A stretch of DNA of 47,981 bases. It comes from Leyella stercorea. Lineage in GTDB: Bacteria > Bacteroidota > Bacteroidia > Bacteroidales > Bacteroidaceae. Positions 26,370 through 34,695 of this stretch are shown here, piece by piece. The position numbers were made by a program, and so were the translations under genes. The DNA lies in contig NZ_JAHQUY010000015.1 in the NCBI RefSeq assembly GCF_019052365.1, forward strand, positions 1 to 47,981, read 5' to 3'. The notes under the pieces were generated by a model. The model was not told the origin of the DNA, made no database searches, and saw nothing but the letters and a program-made list of their open reading frames with translations. Each line of letters starts with the position of its first letter. The stretch's first letter is position 1.

Positions 26370-28370
26370 ATGAGAGAAGATACAGAAAAATCGGTAGTCT
26401 GCAACCATCATCGAATAAGCTTCTTGGGATTGCTCGTCACTTTAGGCATCGTGTTTGGCGACATCGGAACGTCACCACTCTATGTGATGAAAGCCATCCT
26501 CCATACAGGCGAGACCATCGACGAAAGCACCATCCTCGGCGCATTGTCATGCATCATCTGGACACTCACCCTACAGACCACCATCAAATATGTATGTGTG
26601 GCGCTGCGTGCTGACAACAATGGCGAAGGAGGCATACTCGCCCTCTACGCCCTGCTGCGCCGACTCAAGAGCAAGTGGATTTACATATTGGCCATCATAG
26701 GCGCCAGCACCTTGCTGGCAGACGGAATCATCACCCCTGCCATCACGGTTACCACAGCCATCGAAGGACTCGAAAGCATCAGTCCTGATCTGCCGGTCAT
26801 CCCAATTACACTTGCCATCATCACCATCATCTTCTTCGTACAGCGGTTTGGCACAGAGAGCATAGGCAAGTCGTTTGGGGTATTCATGCTGCTATGGTTT
26901 CTGCTGCTGGGCGTGGTGGGAGCCGTCAGCATCACGTCTTACCCCATGATACTAAAGGCTTTCAATCCCTATTACGCAGTTGTTCTGCTAACACAATCGC
27001 CAGAATGGTTCTTAATCCTTGGCGCCGTGTTTCTCTGTACTACTGGTGCAGAGGCTCTCTACTCCGACTTGGGACATTGTGGCAGAAAGAACATCACCAT
27101 CAGTTGGGCATTTGTAAAGACCATGCTCATTCTCAACTATCTGGGACAGGGCGCTTGGGTGCTGAACCATGTGCCAACAGCCTTGTCCGTGAATCCGTTC
27201 TTTTCCATAATGCCGCAGAGCATGTTGTTCTTCGCCATCATCATGGCCACGGGTGCGGCTATCGTTGCAAGTCAGGCACTTATCAGCGGCACCTTCTCCA
27301 TATTGAGCGAAGCCATGAACCTGCACTTCTGGCCGCGTATGCGTATAAAGCATCCTACCCATGTAAAAGGACAACTCTATATCCCGATGATCAACCTTGC
27401 CATGTACATCGGCGTGGTTCTCATCATACTGCTCTTTCGCGACTCCTCACACATGGAGGCTGCGTACGGACTCGCCATCACCATCACCATGCTGATGACC
27501 ACCCTTCTGCTCGGTTTCTACCTGCACAGCAAGGGCGTGGCACGAGTCCTCACGATATTGTTTATGGGCGCATACTGCACCATCGAAGCCATCTTTCTGG
27601 CAGCTAACCTTTCAAAGTTTCTCGCTGGAGGATGGTGTACGATGCTCATTGGCGGAATCCTGTTCCTGATGATGTATGTATGGGTTCATGCCATGAAGAT
27701 ACGCCGCCATTATGTCTGCACCAAACCGCTGGATGACTATTATCAGATTATCTCCGACATCAAAGCCGACGAGAGCATCCCCAAGTACGCCTCCAATCTT
27801 GTCTATGTAAACCATGCCGACAAGGAAGGCGCCGTAGACGACAAACTGCTCTATTCCATCATCAACAAGCAGCCCAAGCGTGCCGATCATTACTGGTTTA
27901 TAAATATGGAGTTTGTAGATACTCCAGACACGTTGGAGTACAGCTGCGAAACTCTGGTGCCAGACACTCTCTATAGTGTGACGATGCACATAGGTTTCCG
28001 CATTGAGCCTCGTGTGAGTCTATATCTGCGACAAGTGGTGGAAGACCTTGTGGCAAGCAAGAAGGTAGATTTAAAAAGCACCTATCCTTCGCTTCGTAAG
28101 AACGGAATACCTGGCGATTTCCGGTTCATCATCATCCACCGCGTATACTACCCGGAGAGTTCCGCCAACCGTCAGCAGAACTTGTTGATGAGTTTCTACG
28201 CTCTTATCAGCAAGATAGGCATCGACGAGCCTAAGGCCTTGGGCCTCGACACTTCTATGGTGGTGGTAGAACGTGTGCCGCTCATCATCAACCAACGTAA
28301 CAGAAGCATCAGGCGCATCACGCAGATTGTGAACAAAAAGGAAGAACAGAAAGAAAAAGGATGTTTGTAA
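26370..28370 (+). CDS. kup: KUP-family potassium uptake protein
   Basis: Kup imports potassium, probably with protons, across the inner membrane. The 666-residue protein has the signature GIVFGDIGTSPLYVMKAIL near residue 28 and a hydrophobic core of about 12 membrane segments up to residue 450, including the DNNGEGGILALYALL motif near 85 that is conserved in the family. The C-terminal 200 residues form a soluble cytoplasmic domain. Length is close to the usual 620-650. It has its own probable promoter after repeat locus A; the PepSY-like gene begins 67 bp further on. Confidence 0.93.
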   Translation: MREDTEKSVVCNHHRISFLGLLVTLGIVFGDIGTSPLYVMKAILHTGETIDESTILGALSCIIWTLTLQTTIKYVCVALRADNNGEGGILALYALLRRLKSKWIYILAIIGASTLLADGIITPAITVTTAIEGLESISPDLPVIPITLAIITIIFFVQRFGTESIGKSFGVFMLLWFLLLGVVGAVSITSYPMILKAFNPYYAVVLLTQSPEWFLILGAVFLCTTGAEALYSDLGHCGRKNITISWAFVKTMLILNYLGQGAWVLNHVPTALSVNPFFSIMPQSMLFFAIIMATGAAIVASQALISGTFSILSEAMNLHFWPRMRIKHPTHVKGQLYIPMINLAMYIGVVLIILLFRDSSHMEAAYGLAITITMLMTTLLLGFYLHSKGVARVLTILFMGAYCTIEAIFLAANLSKFLAGGWCTMLIGGILFLMMYVWVHAMKIRRHYVCTKPLDDYYQIISDIKADESIPKYASNLVYVNHADKEGAVDDKLLYSIINKQPKRADHYWFINMEFVDTPDTLEYSCETLVPDTLYSVTMHIGFRIEPRVSLYLRQVVEDLVASKKVDLKSTYPSLRKNGIPGDFRFIIIHRVYYPESSANRQQNLLMSFYALISKIGIDEPKALGLDTSMVVVERVPLIINQRNRSIRRITQIVNKKEEQKEKGCL

Positions 28371-28437
28371 TAAACTTTCGCGAACGATTTGCGTCTAATT
28401 GAATGTATGGTATTTGTAAATTTTTAATTTGTAGCTT

Positions 28438-28884
28438 ATGAAAAGAATTATGAGAATTTTGATGATTGCCATTTGTTGCATGATGTCATTCAATATCGTA
28501 GCAAATGCGGGCAACGACAAACCTATCAATGTTAATGAACTTCCTGCCAAAGCTCAGACCTTGCTTACAAAGCATTTCAATGGTCAGAAGGTGATGCTTG
28601 CTACGATTGAGTCTGGCGTTGTCAGCAGAAGCTATGACGTTGTTCTACGGAATGGCACGAAGCTGGAGTTCGACAAGAAAGGTAATCTTACTGAGATTGA
28701 CTGCAAGCAAGGCATCGTGCCCAGCCAACTGATTCCGCAACCCATCAAGAACTACTTGAAGGAGAATTATAGAGGAGAAGCTGTGAGAAAGATTGAGTTG
28801 AACAAAAAGGAATACGAGGTGGAACTGACGAACGGAATTGACCTTACCTTCAACAAGCACTTTCAACTGATTGATATCGACTGA
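28438..28884 (+). CDS. Exported PepSY-like domain protein
   Basis: This 148-residue protein starts with a signal peptide (MKRIMRILMIAICCMMSFNIVANAG), probably cleaved after ANA. The mature part has two related halves, each with a conserved turn: YDVVLRNGTKLEFDKKGNLTEID and YEVELTNGIDLTFNKHFQLIDID. This is the pattern of the Bacteroidetes PepSY-like/DUF2874 family (PF11396), small periplasmic proteins with a BLIP-like fold and unknown ligands. It is 67 bp downstream of kup with no clear promoter, so co-transcription is possible. Confidence 0.8.
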   Translation: MKRIMRILMIAICCMMSFNIVANAGNDKPINVNELPAKAQTLLTKHFNGQKVMLATIESGVVSRSYDVVLRNGTKLEFDKKGNLTEIDCKQGIVPSQLIPQPIKNYLKENYRGEAVRKIELNKKEYEVELTNGIDLTFNKHFQLIDID

Positions 28885-28939
28885 TCGGCAGAAAAAGAAA
28901 AACCGACTGATTTTAAAGCGAAGAGCATAAGAATACAAC

Positions 28940-29701
28940 ATGCAGATATTATTAGCAAACGCCAAGATAATGTTAGACAAGACGGACAGAAAGCCGCTCT
29001 CCACCCCACTCTTCCAGAACGTAGCCGACACTCTGGCTGCAGAAATGGCAAGGATGGACGTTGAGGATTTGGCTCGGCAGCTGGATTGCAGCCAGAAGAT
29101 AGCGACTGAGAACTGGAGACGCTATCAGAACTTTATGGCAGCCGAGAAGATGCCAGCCCTGCTTGCCTACAACGGTCAGGCATACAAGCATCTGCGTGCC
29201 AGCACCTTGAGCGACGAGGCATTGGAATACGCCCAAAAACATCTCTGGATAACGTGCTTCCTATATGGTCTGCTTCGCCCAATGGACGGTATTGTGCCTT
29301 ATCGTATGGAGCATTGCGTCACGCTCGAAGCAACAAACGACAAGCCCATAAATCAGTTCTGGAAAGACCGGCTGACAGATGTGCTAATAGACTGCGTGTG
29401 GGCAGACGACGGCATCCTCCTGCATCTCTCCACAGAGGAATATGAGCATCTATTCGACTGGAAGAGGGTATGTAAGGAAGTGACGGTCGTACAGCCTCTC
29501 TTCTATGTGCGACAGAAAGACGGCAGACTGAAGATGCAGGCTGTATGGGCGAAGTCGTGCCGCGGAGCTATGGTACGCTTCGTTCTGAACAACCGCCTCA
29601 CCACTCCCGATGAACTTTCAGCTTTCAGCTACGAAGGCTTTGAATTTGCCCCACAATCAGACAAATCGACTTTCCCATATTTTGTAAGAGAGCAATTATG
29701 A
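28940..29701 (+). CDS. yaaA: Peroxide stress protein YaaA (UPF0246)
   Basis: YaaA lowers intracellular free iron during peroxide stress in E. coli and binds DNA. This 253-residue protein matches the family over its length: an N-terminal PLSTPLFQNVADTLAAEM segment, QAYKHLRASTLSDEALEYAQ near residue 80, LYGLLRPMDGIVPYRMEH near 110 and KSCRGAMVRFVLNNRL near 205. The bcp peroxiredoxin gene follows 99 bp downstream under its own promoter, so two peroxide-defence genes are neighbours. Confidence 0.88.
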   Translation: MQILLANAKIMLDKTDRKPLSTPLFQNVADTLAAEMARMDVEDLARQLDCSQKIATENWRRYQNFMAAEKMPALLAYNGQAYKHLRASTLSDEALEYAQKHLWITCFLYGLLRPMDGIVPYRMEHCVTLEATNDKPINQFWKDRLTDVLIDCVWADDGILLHLSTEEYEHLFDWKRVCKEVTVVQPLFYVRQKDGRLKMQAVWAKSCRGAMVRFVLNNRLTTPDELSAFSYEGFEFAPQSDKSTFPYFVREQL

Positions 29702-29742
29702 ATTAATGTGGAATAAGAGTATGAACATTATTCAACTCATAG

Positions 29743-29774
29743 TTTGTTTATCTCAGATTGAACATATATCTTTG
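29743..29774 (+). promoter_or_regulatory. Promoter of bcp
   Basis: TTTG (29743-29746), a 20-nt spacer and TATCTTTG (29767-29774) match the Bacteroidetes promoter. The leader to the ATG at 29801 is about 20 nt. Confidence 0.75.
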
Positions 29775-29800
29775 CAACATAAAACAAACATAACAAAATT

Positions 29801-30262
29801 ATGAACATAGGAGACAAAATACCCGAGATTCTTGGCATCGACCAAGACGGACACGAAATCAAGGCAAGCGACTACAGAGGTCGCAAGATTGTGCTTTACA
29901 GCTATCCTAAGGCAAACACCAGCGGATGCACAGCCGAGGCATGTTCCCTCCAGGCGCATAAAGAGGAGTTGGCTGCTGCCGGCTACGAGATAATAGGTGT
30001 CAGCAAGGACAAGCAGACCCTGCAAAAGAAGTTCGCCGACACCCAAGGACTGCAGTTCCCGCTAATCGCCGACACCGAGACAACACTCTTGCAGCAACTC
30101 GGCTGCTGGGGCGAAAAGGTAGCCTGCGGCAGAAAAACCATCGGTATTCTCCGCACAACATACCTCGTTGACGAGAATGGCATCATTCAGAAAATCTTCA
30201 CACCGAAAGAAATAAAGACGAAGATTCACGCCGAACAGATTCTGCAATACATTCAAAAGTAA
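29801..30262 (+). CDS. bcp: Thiol peroxidase Bcp (peroxiredoxin)
   Basis: Bcp reduces hydrogen and organic peroxides with a peroxidatic cysteine. In this 153-residue protein the active site is SYPKANTSGCTAEACSL near residue 42-55: the peroxidatic Cys of the GCT motif and a second Cys five residues on, as in the BCP class that forms an intramolecular disulfide. The usual TPGCT reads TSGCT here. Two extra cysteines occur in LGCWGEKVACGRKT. Its stop codon lies inside the left arm of the convergent terminator. Confidence 0.92.
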   Translation: MNIGDKIPEILGIDQDGHEIKASDYRGRKIVLYSYPKANTSGCTAEACSLQAHKEELAAAGYEIIGVSKDKQTLQKKFADTQGLQFPLIADTETTLLQQLGCWGEKVACGRKTIGILRTTYLVDENGIIQKIFTPKEIKTKIHAEQILQYIQK

Positions 30263-30335
30263 AAAAGTAAAAGAGTAAAAAAGTGAGAAGCTATACTGGC
30301 TTTCTGCTTTTTTACTCTTTTACTTTTTTACTCTT
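30255..30335. terminator. Bidirectional terminator between bcp and dnaB
   Basis: A 29-bp stem with one mismatch pairs 30255-30283 (units of AGTAAAA) with 30307-30335 (TTTTACT units), around a 23-nt loop. A third TTTTTACTCTTTTAC copy follows at 30343-30358. The A-rich and T-rich arms suit termination in both directions between convergent genes. Confidence 0.75.
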
Positions 30336-30363
30336 AAAAGCCCTTTTTACTCTTTTACTTTTA

Positions 30364-31902
30364 TCAGAACGGTGCCGGTTCAGAAGAATCTCCGAAGGGC
30401 GAACCATCCATCATATCGGGTGGCAACGGCACATCGCCGCCGTTCATCTTGCTGCCGATAATCTCTGAGCCATACGGCACGTCGACGATAGGCGCAGCCT
30501 GCTTCTGCGGATCCTGGAAGCGTGTAAACTCGCCACGGAACGTGAGGAGCACGTCGCCCGTGGCACCCTTACGGTGCTTGGCGATGATAATCTGCGCCAT
30601 ACCGCGAAGGTCGTTGCCCTTCTCGTCGGTGAGAATATGATAATACTCGGGGCGGTGTACGAAGAGCACCATATCGGCATCCTGCTCGATGGCTCCCGAC
30701 TCACGAAGGTCGGACAGCTGCGGACGCTTACCCTCCAAACCCTCACGGTTCTCAACTGTACGGTTAAGCTGCGAGAGAGCGAGGATAGGAATGTCAAGCT
30801 CTTTGGCGAGACCCTTCAGCGACTGCGAAATCTTCGACACCTCCTCCTGACGGCTACCGAAGCGCATACCGTTAGCGTTCATAAGCTGGAGGTAGTCGAT
30901 CATGATAATCTTCACGCCCTTCTCGCGCACAAGACGACGTGCCTTGGTGCGCAGCTCGAAGATAGAGAGGCCCGGCGTATCGTCGATGTAGAGCGGCGAG
31001 CCCTGCAGGTTGCGCACATTCTTGTCAAGGCGTTCCCATTCGTCGTCGGAGAGCTGACCATTAAGCATCTTGTTGCCCGGAATCTCGCAGACGTTAGAGA
31101 TAAGACGATTGACGAGCTGCACGTTGTTCATCTCAAGAGAGAAGAAAGCGATAGGCGTATGATAGTCGACAGCTATGTTCTTAGCGAGCGAAAGGGCGAA
31201 CGAGGTCTTACCCATGGCAGGACGTCCGGCGATGATGACAAGGTCGGAACTCTGCCAACCACTCGTCTTCTCGTCGAGTTTCTCGAAGCCCGTAGGCACA
31301 CCCGTCAAGCCGCCGGCGTTGGCAGACGCTTTCTGAAGAATGTCGATGGCACGGGTGATGACGGGGTCTACCTGCGTGTAGTCCTTCTTCATGTTGCGCT
31401 GCGAAAGCTCGAAGAGCGAGCCTTCCGCCTCCTGCATCAGTTCGTCTACGTCCTGCGTCTCGTCGAACGCCTTTGTCTCAATGACGCTGGCATAGGAGAT
31501 GAGCTGTCGGGCGAGGAACTTCTGCGCAAGAATCTTGGCGTGATACTCGATGTGAGCCGAAGAAGCCACGTGCGAGCTGAGGTCGACAATGTAAGGCGCA
31601 CCGCCCACGTCGTCGATAGTGCCCTCACGTTTCAACTCGTCTACTACGGTCATGATGTCGACCGGGTTCTCGTTCATCGAGAGCGTCTGTATCGCGTTGT
31701 ATATCTTCTGGTGGCGCGGTTCGTAGAATGTCTCGGGGCGCAATGTCTCGGACACGATAGAGAACGCATCCTTATCGATCATAAGCGCACCAAGCACCAC
31801 CTTCTCTATGTCAATGGCTTGCGGCTGCAGATGGCCGTAGTTCTTGTCGAAAGCCTTTGGCGCAGCTTTCGAAGAGCGTTTTGTAGTAGGATTATCTGGC
31901 AT
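30364..31902 (-). CDS. dnaB: Replicative DNA helicase DnaB
   Basis: DnaB is the hexameric helicase that unwinds DNA at the replication fork. The start at 31902 (MPDNPTTKRSSKAAPKAFD) gives 512 residues and fits the family; the frame is open further upstream to 32076, but that part is low-complexity repeat. The N-terminal domain contains EKVVLGALMIDKDAFSIV near residue 33. The RecA-like domain has Walker A GRPAMGKTSFAL near 225, the IIMIDYLQLM Walker B near 325, and LSQLNRTVENRE followed by SDLRESGAIEQDADMV near 380. It is downstream of panC and panD with a 200-bp repeat-rich gap. Confidence 0.95.
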   Translation of the reverse strand: MPDNPTTKRSSKAAPKAFDKNYGHLQPQAIDIEKVVLGALMIDKDAFSIVSETLRPETFYEPRHQKIYNAIQTLSMNENPVDIMTVVDELKREGTIDDVGGAPYIVDLSSHVASSAHIEYHAKILAQKFLARQLISYASVIETKAFDETQDVDELMQEAEGSLFELSQRNMKKDYTQVDPVITRAIDILQKASANAGGLTGVPTGFEKLDEKTSGWQSSDLVIIAGRPAMGKTSFALSLAKNIAVDYHTPIAFFSLEMNNVQLVNRLISNVCEIPGNKMLNGQLSDDEWERLDKNVRNLQGSPLYIDDTPGLSIFELRTKARRLVREKGVKIIMIDYLQLMNANGMRFGSRQEEVSKISQSLKGLAKELDIPILALSQLNRTVENREGLEGKRPQLSDLRESGAIEQDADMVLFVHRPEYYHILTDEKGNDLRGMAQIIIAKHRKGATGDVLLTFRGEFTRFQDPQKQAAPIVDVPYGSEIIGSKMNGGDVPLPPDMMDGSPFGDSSEPAPF

Positions 31903-32102
31903 GAATGAAACTTTGAGTTTTGAGTTTTGAGTTTTGCGCTCGGCTTTGCCGCTTGCCAGAGCAAGAATTGTGCGCTTTGCGCATTTTGAATTTATGAGTT
32001 GGGACTTGTGAGTTGTGAATTCAGAATTCAAAACTGAATAATTCATAATCGGCGAAGCCGATAATTCAAAGCTCAAAACTCAAAATTCAAAACTCATAAA
32101 CT
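31903..32102. repeat. Repeat-rich gap between panD and dnaB
   Basis: The left end holds three tandem TTGAGTTT units (about 31913-31937) and the right end their inverted counterparts (CAAAACTC-type, about 32068-32095), giving arms of roughly 30 nt. Inside are short palindromes: CGGC/GCCG around TTT, GCGC/GCGC around TTT, and ATCGGC/GCCGAT around GAA near 32050-32065. No gene is seen. It looks like a small non-coding repeat element. Confidence 0.6.
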
Positions 32103-32444
32103 CTACACTTTATTATTCTCCGGGAATATGACTGAGGGGCGGAAAGTCTTAGCCTCCTCAAAGTCCATGAGGGCATAGGAAATGATTATCACGGTGTCGC
32201 CCACAACAACCTTGCGTGCTGCTGCACCATTCAGGCAGATGCAGCCCGAGCCGCGTTCGCCCTTAATAATGTAGGTCTCGAAGCGCTCACCGTTGTTGTT
32301 GTTCACAATCTGCACCTTCTCGCCTTCAATCATATTGGCAGCATCCATGAGGTCTTCGTCGATGGTGATGCTGCCGATATAGTTAAGATTCGCCTGTGTT
32401 ACCTGCGCACAATGAATCTTCGACTTTAATACTTCTATCATCAT
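32103..32444 (-). CDS. panD: Aspartate 1-decarboxylase
   Basis: PanD makes beta-alanine from aspartate for pantothenate synthesis. It is a pro-enzyme that cleaves itself to form a pyruvoyl group. Starting at the first of two adjacent Met codons (32444) gives 113 residues and places the cleavage site YIGS at Gly24-Ser25, the expected position. [20 protein letters not shown], with the active-site Lys9-like region, and the [20 protein letters not shown] loop match the family. It begins 13 bp after the panC stop, so panC and panD form an operon covering both branches of the last pantothenate step. Confidence 0.95.
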   Translation of the reverse strand: MMIEVLKSKIHCAQVTQANLNYIGSITIDEDLMDAANMIEGEKVQIVNNNNGERFETYIIKGERGSGCICLNGAAARKVVVGDTVIIISYALMDFEEAKTFRPSVIFPENNKV

Positions 32445-32457
32445 ATTTCTGAGAATC

Positions 32458-33309
32458 TTATTTCTTATAGGTGATGTGGTCAATGAGGCGTATCGGGGTC
32501 TTGCCACAATAAACCGTGATGCAGCCTACTACATACGCGCTGTCGTCCCAATTAGCTACATCGAGCAATGTGTCGCCGTCGACAATTGAAAAATACTCCA
32601 CCTCAAGTCCGTCTACGGCGTTGATTGTAGAGACTACATACTCGTGGGTCTCTGCCAGTGTGTGTGTCTTGGCATACTCGCGGCTCGCCTTCAGCGCCTC
32701 GTAGATGCGCGGAGCGATGGCGCGCTCGTCGGCTGAGAGAAGCGTGTTGCGCGAACTCTTAGCCAAGCCGTCTTCTTCGCGTATCGTGGTGCATTCTACA
32801 ATCTGCACATTGAGATTGAGGAAGCGCACCATTGCCTTTACTACGGCAATCTGCTGCCAGTCTTTCTCGCCGAAATAGGCGCGGTCTGGACGTACAATAT
32901 AGAACAAGCGCGACACTACCTGGCACACGCCGTTGAAATGGCCCGGACGATGCGCACCCTCCATCACCGTTGTGACGGGCGGGAAATCGAACTGGCGCTT
33001 ATCCTCTACGGGATACATCTCCTCTACTGACGGAGCGAAAACATAATCGGCTCCACAAGCCTCCAACAAAGCGCAGTCTGCATCAAGCGTGCGCGGATAG
33101 CGCTCGAGGTCTTTCTTGTCGTTGAACTGGGTCGGATTGAGAAAAACAGAAACTACAGTCGCCCCATTCTCCGCAACACTGCGTTTTACGAGCGACGCAT
33201 GGCCCTCATGAAGAGCGCCCATTGTGGGCACAAGACCTACTTTCTTTCCTGACTTCCGAACTTCAAACAACTCATTCTGAAGTTCAACTATACTTCTGAA
33301 CAGTTTCAT
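32458..33309 (-). CDS. panC: Pantothenate synthetase
   Basis: PanC joins pantoate and beta-alanine with ATP. The 283-residue protein has the nucleotidyl-transferase landmarks: [17 protein letters not shown] near residue 28 (HxGH-like motif), [19 protein letters not shown] near 57, [12 protein letters not shown] near 145 and the KSSRNTLLS loop near 185. Length is typical. Beta-alanine is supplied by panD directly downstream. Confidence 0.96.
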   Translation of the reverse strand: MKLFRSIVELQNELFEVRKSGKKVGLVPTMGALHEGHASLVKRSVAENGATVVSVFLNPTQFNDKKDLERYPRTLDADCALLEACGADYVFAPSVEEMYPVEDKRQFDFPPVTTVMEGAHRPGHFNGVCQVVSRLFYIVRPDRAYFGEKDWQQIAVVKAMVRFLNLNVQIVECTTIREEDGLAKSSRNTLLSADERAIAPRIYEALKASREYAKTHTLAETHEYVVSTINAVDGLEVEYFSIVDGDTLLDVANWDDSAYVVGCITVYCGKTPIRLIDHITYKK

Positions 33310-33554
33310 CTTTATAGTGTTTAATACCTAAAATACATTCGACACGTTTCGAATTTCGATGCAAAATAACAAAATTTTTATCAGACAAGCGCATGTAAAT
33401 CGGAAAATCTTCAAGCGAAGCAATAAAGTTACATTTATCGAGTGAATAATTCAATATTTTTTTTTAAATTTGCACATAATATGCGGATTGGAGCAATATC
33501 CTATTGTGCCAATCATATAATAACAAACTCTAAAGAAACGCACAACCATTAAGA
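33310..33554. other. Divergent control region between panC and the LacI-type gene
   Basis: This A/T-rich region holds the start regions of panC (leftward) and the regulator (rightward). TAAATTTG at 33465-33472 matches the -7 consensus for the regulator, though without a clear TTTG upstream. ATTCGA (33337-33342) and TCGAAT (33349-33354) form a small palindrome close to panC that could be an operator. No coding frame is seen. Confidence 0.5.
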
Positions 33555-34616
33555 ATGGAGAAAATCAGAATTAAGGATATCGCAGAAAGAGCAGGCGTGT
33601 CGGTCGGAACAGTAGACCGCGTACTACACAACCGCCCGAATGTGTCGGCACCGGCACGTGAGAAAGTGGAGAAGGCTCTTAAGGAGATGGAATATCAGCC
33701 CAATGTCTATGCAAGCGCCCTGGCTTACAACAAGACATACGTGTTCTATGCGCTCATACCGCAGCACGAGTCGGAAGCCTACTGGGAGGAGATAGAACAA
33801 GGCGTGAAGAAAGCCATCGAGGTAAGACGCGACTTCAACATTAACGTAAAGATCATGTACTATGAGCGTTTCAACAACCAGTCGTTTGTCGACTGCTACA
33901 CGCAATGTCTCGAGTCGAACCCGAACGGCATCATCATAGTGCCGCAGGAAATAGACATAACAAGACAATTCACTGATATTCTCCACGAGCGACAGATTCC
34001 GTTTGTAATGCTCGACTCATACATGCCCGACCTCAAGCCGCTCTCGTTCTTCGGTCAGGACTCGTTCTGCAGCGGCTATTTCGCAGCCAAGATGCTCATG
34101 CTCATCGCAAGCAACGAGAAGGAGATAATGCTCCTGAAACAGATGAAGGACGGAAAGGTGACGAGCAAGCAGCAGGTGAACCGCGAAGTAGGTTTCCGCC
34201 ATTATATGCACGACCATTTCCCACAGATAAAGATTACGGAGCTGTGTCTGCCGTTCAAAGGCACACGCAACGAATACGATGCCATGCTGAAAGAATTCTT
34301 TGAGCAGCATCCAAGCATACACCATTGCATCACACTCAACTCGAAGGCGCACATCGTGGGCGAGTTCCTGCTGCGCAACAACATGCGCGACATACAGATT
34401 ATGGGCTACGACATGGTGGCAAAGAACGCCGAGTGTCTGCGCCAGGGAAGCATGTCGTTCATCATCGCGCAGCACGGATACCAGCAGGGATACAGCTGCG
34501 TCGACACTTTGTTCAAGGCCATCGTGCTGAAGAAGAAGGTGCAGCCGGTGAACTACATGCCTATAGAGCTTCTGACGAAAGAGAACGTCGACTTCTACCG
34601 CCGTACACAGCTCTAA
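33555..34616 (+). CDS. LacI-family transcriptional regulator
   Basis: This 353-residue regulator has an N-terminal helix-turn-helix, IRIKDIAERAGVSVGTVDRVLHNRPNVS, followed by the hinge EKALKEMEYQPNVYASAL, both typical of LacI/GalR. The rest (about 62-340) is a periplasmic-binding-protein-like sensor domain, YVFYALIPQHESEAYW through HCITLNSKAHIVGEFLLRN. The ligand is probably a small sugar or related molecule, but nothing here identifies it. The NhaC-type antiporter gene follows 79 bp downstream and could be a target; AGACTAAGTA occurs twice in that gap. Confidence 0.88.
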   Translation: MEKIRIKDIAERAGVSVGTVDRVLHNRPNVSAPAREKVEKALKEMEYQPNVYASALAYNKTYVFYALIPQHESEAYWEEIEQGVKKAIEVRRDFNINVKIMYYERFNNQSFVDCYTQCLESNPNGIIIVPQEIDITRQFTDILHERQIPFVMLDSYMPDLKPLSFFGQDSFCSGYFAAKMLMLIASNEKEIMLLKQMKDGKVTSKQQVNREVGFRHYMHDHFPQIKITELCLPFKGTRNEYDAMLKEFFEQHPSIHHCITLNSKAHIVGEFLLRNNMRDIQIMGYDMVAKNAECLRQGSMSFIIAQHGYQQGYSCVDTLFKAIVLKKKVQPVNYMPIELLTKENVDFYRRTQL

Positions 34617-34695
34617 ACGGCAAAGACACAGTTCCAAGACAAAAAGAAAAGACTAAGTACATTAAAAGGATAGACTAAGTAGAATAAAAATAAAC

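Noticed and set aside
31903..32076. Upstream extension of dnaB by 58 codons
   Set aside because: The extension is encoded by the CAAAACTC-type repeat and does not resemble DnaB; the family start fits MPDNPTT at 31902.
34650..34681. AGACTAAGTA direct repeat (22-bp period) before the antiporter as a LacI-type operator
   Set aside because: LacI-family operators are usually palindromic and this pair is not, so I list it only as a possible site.
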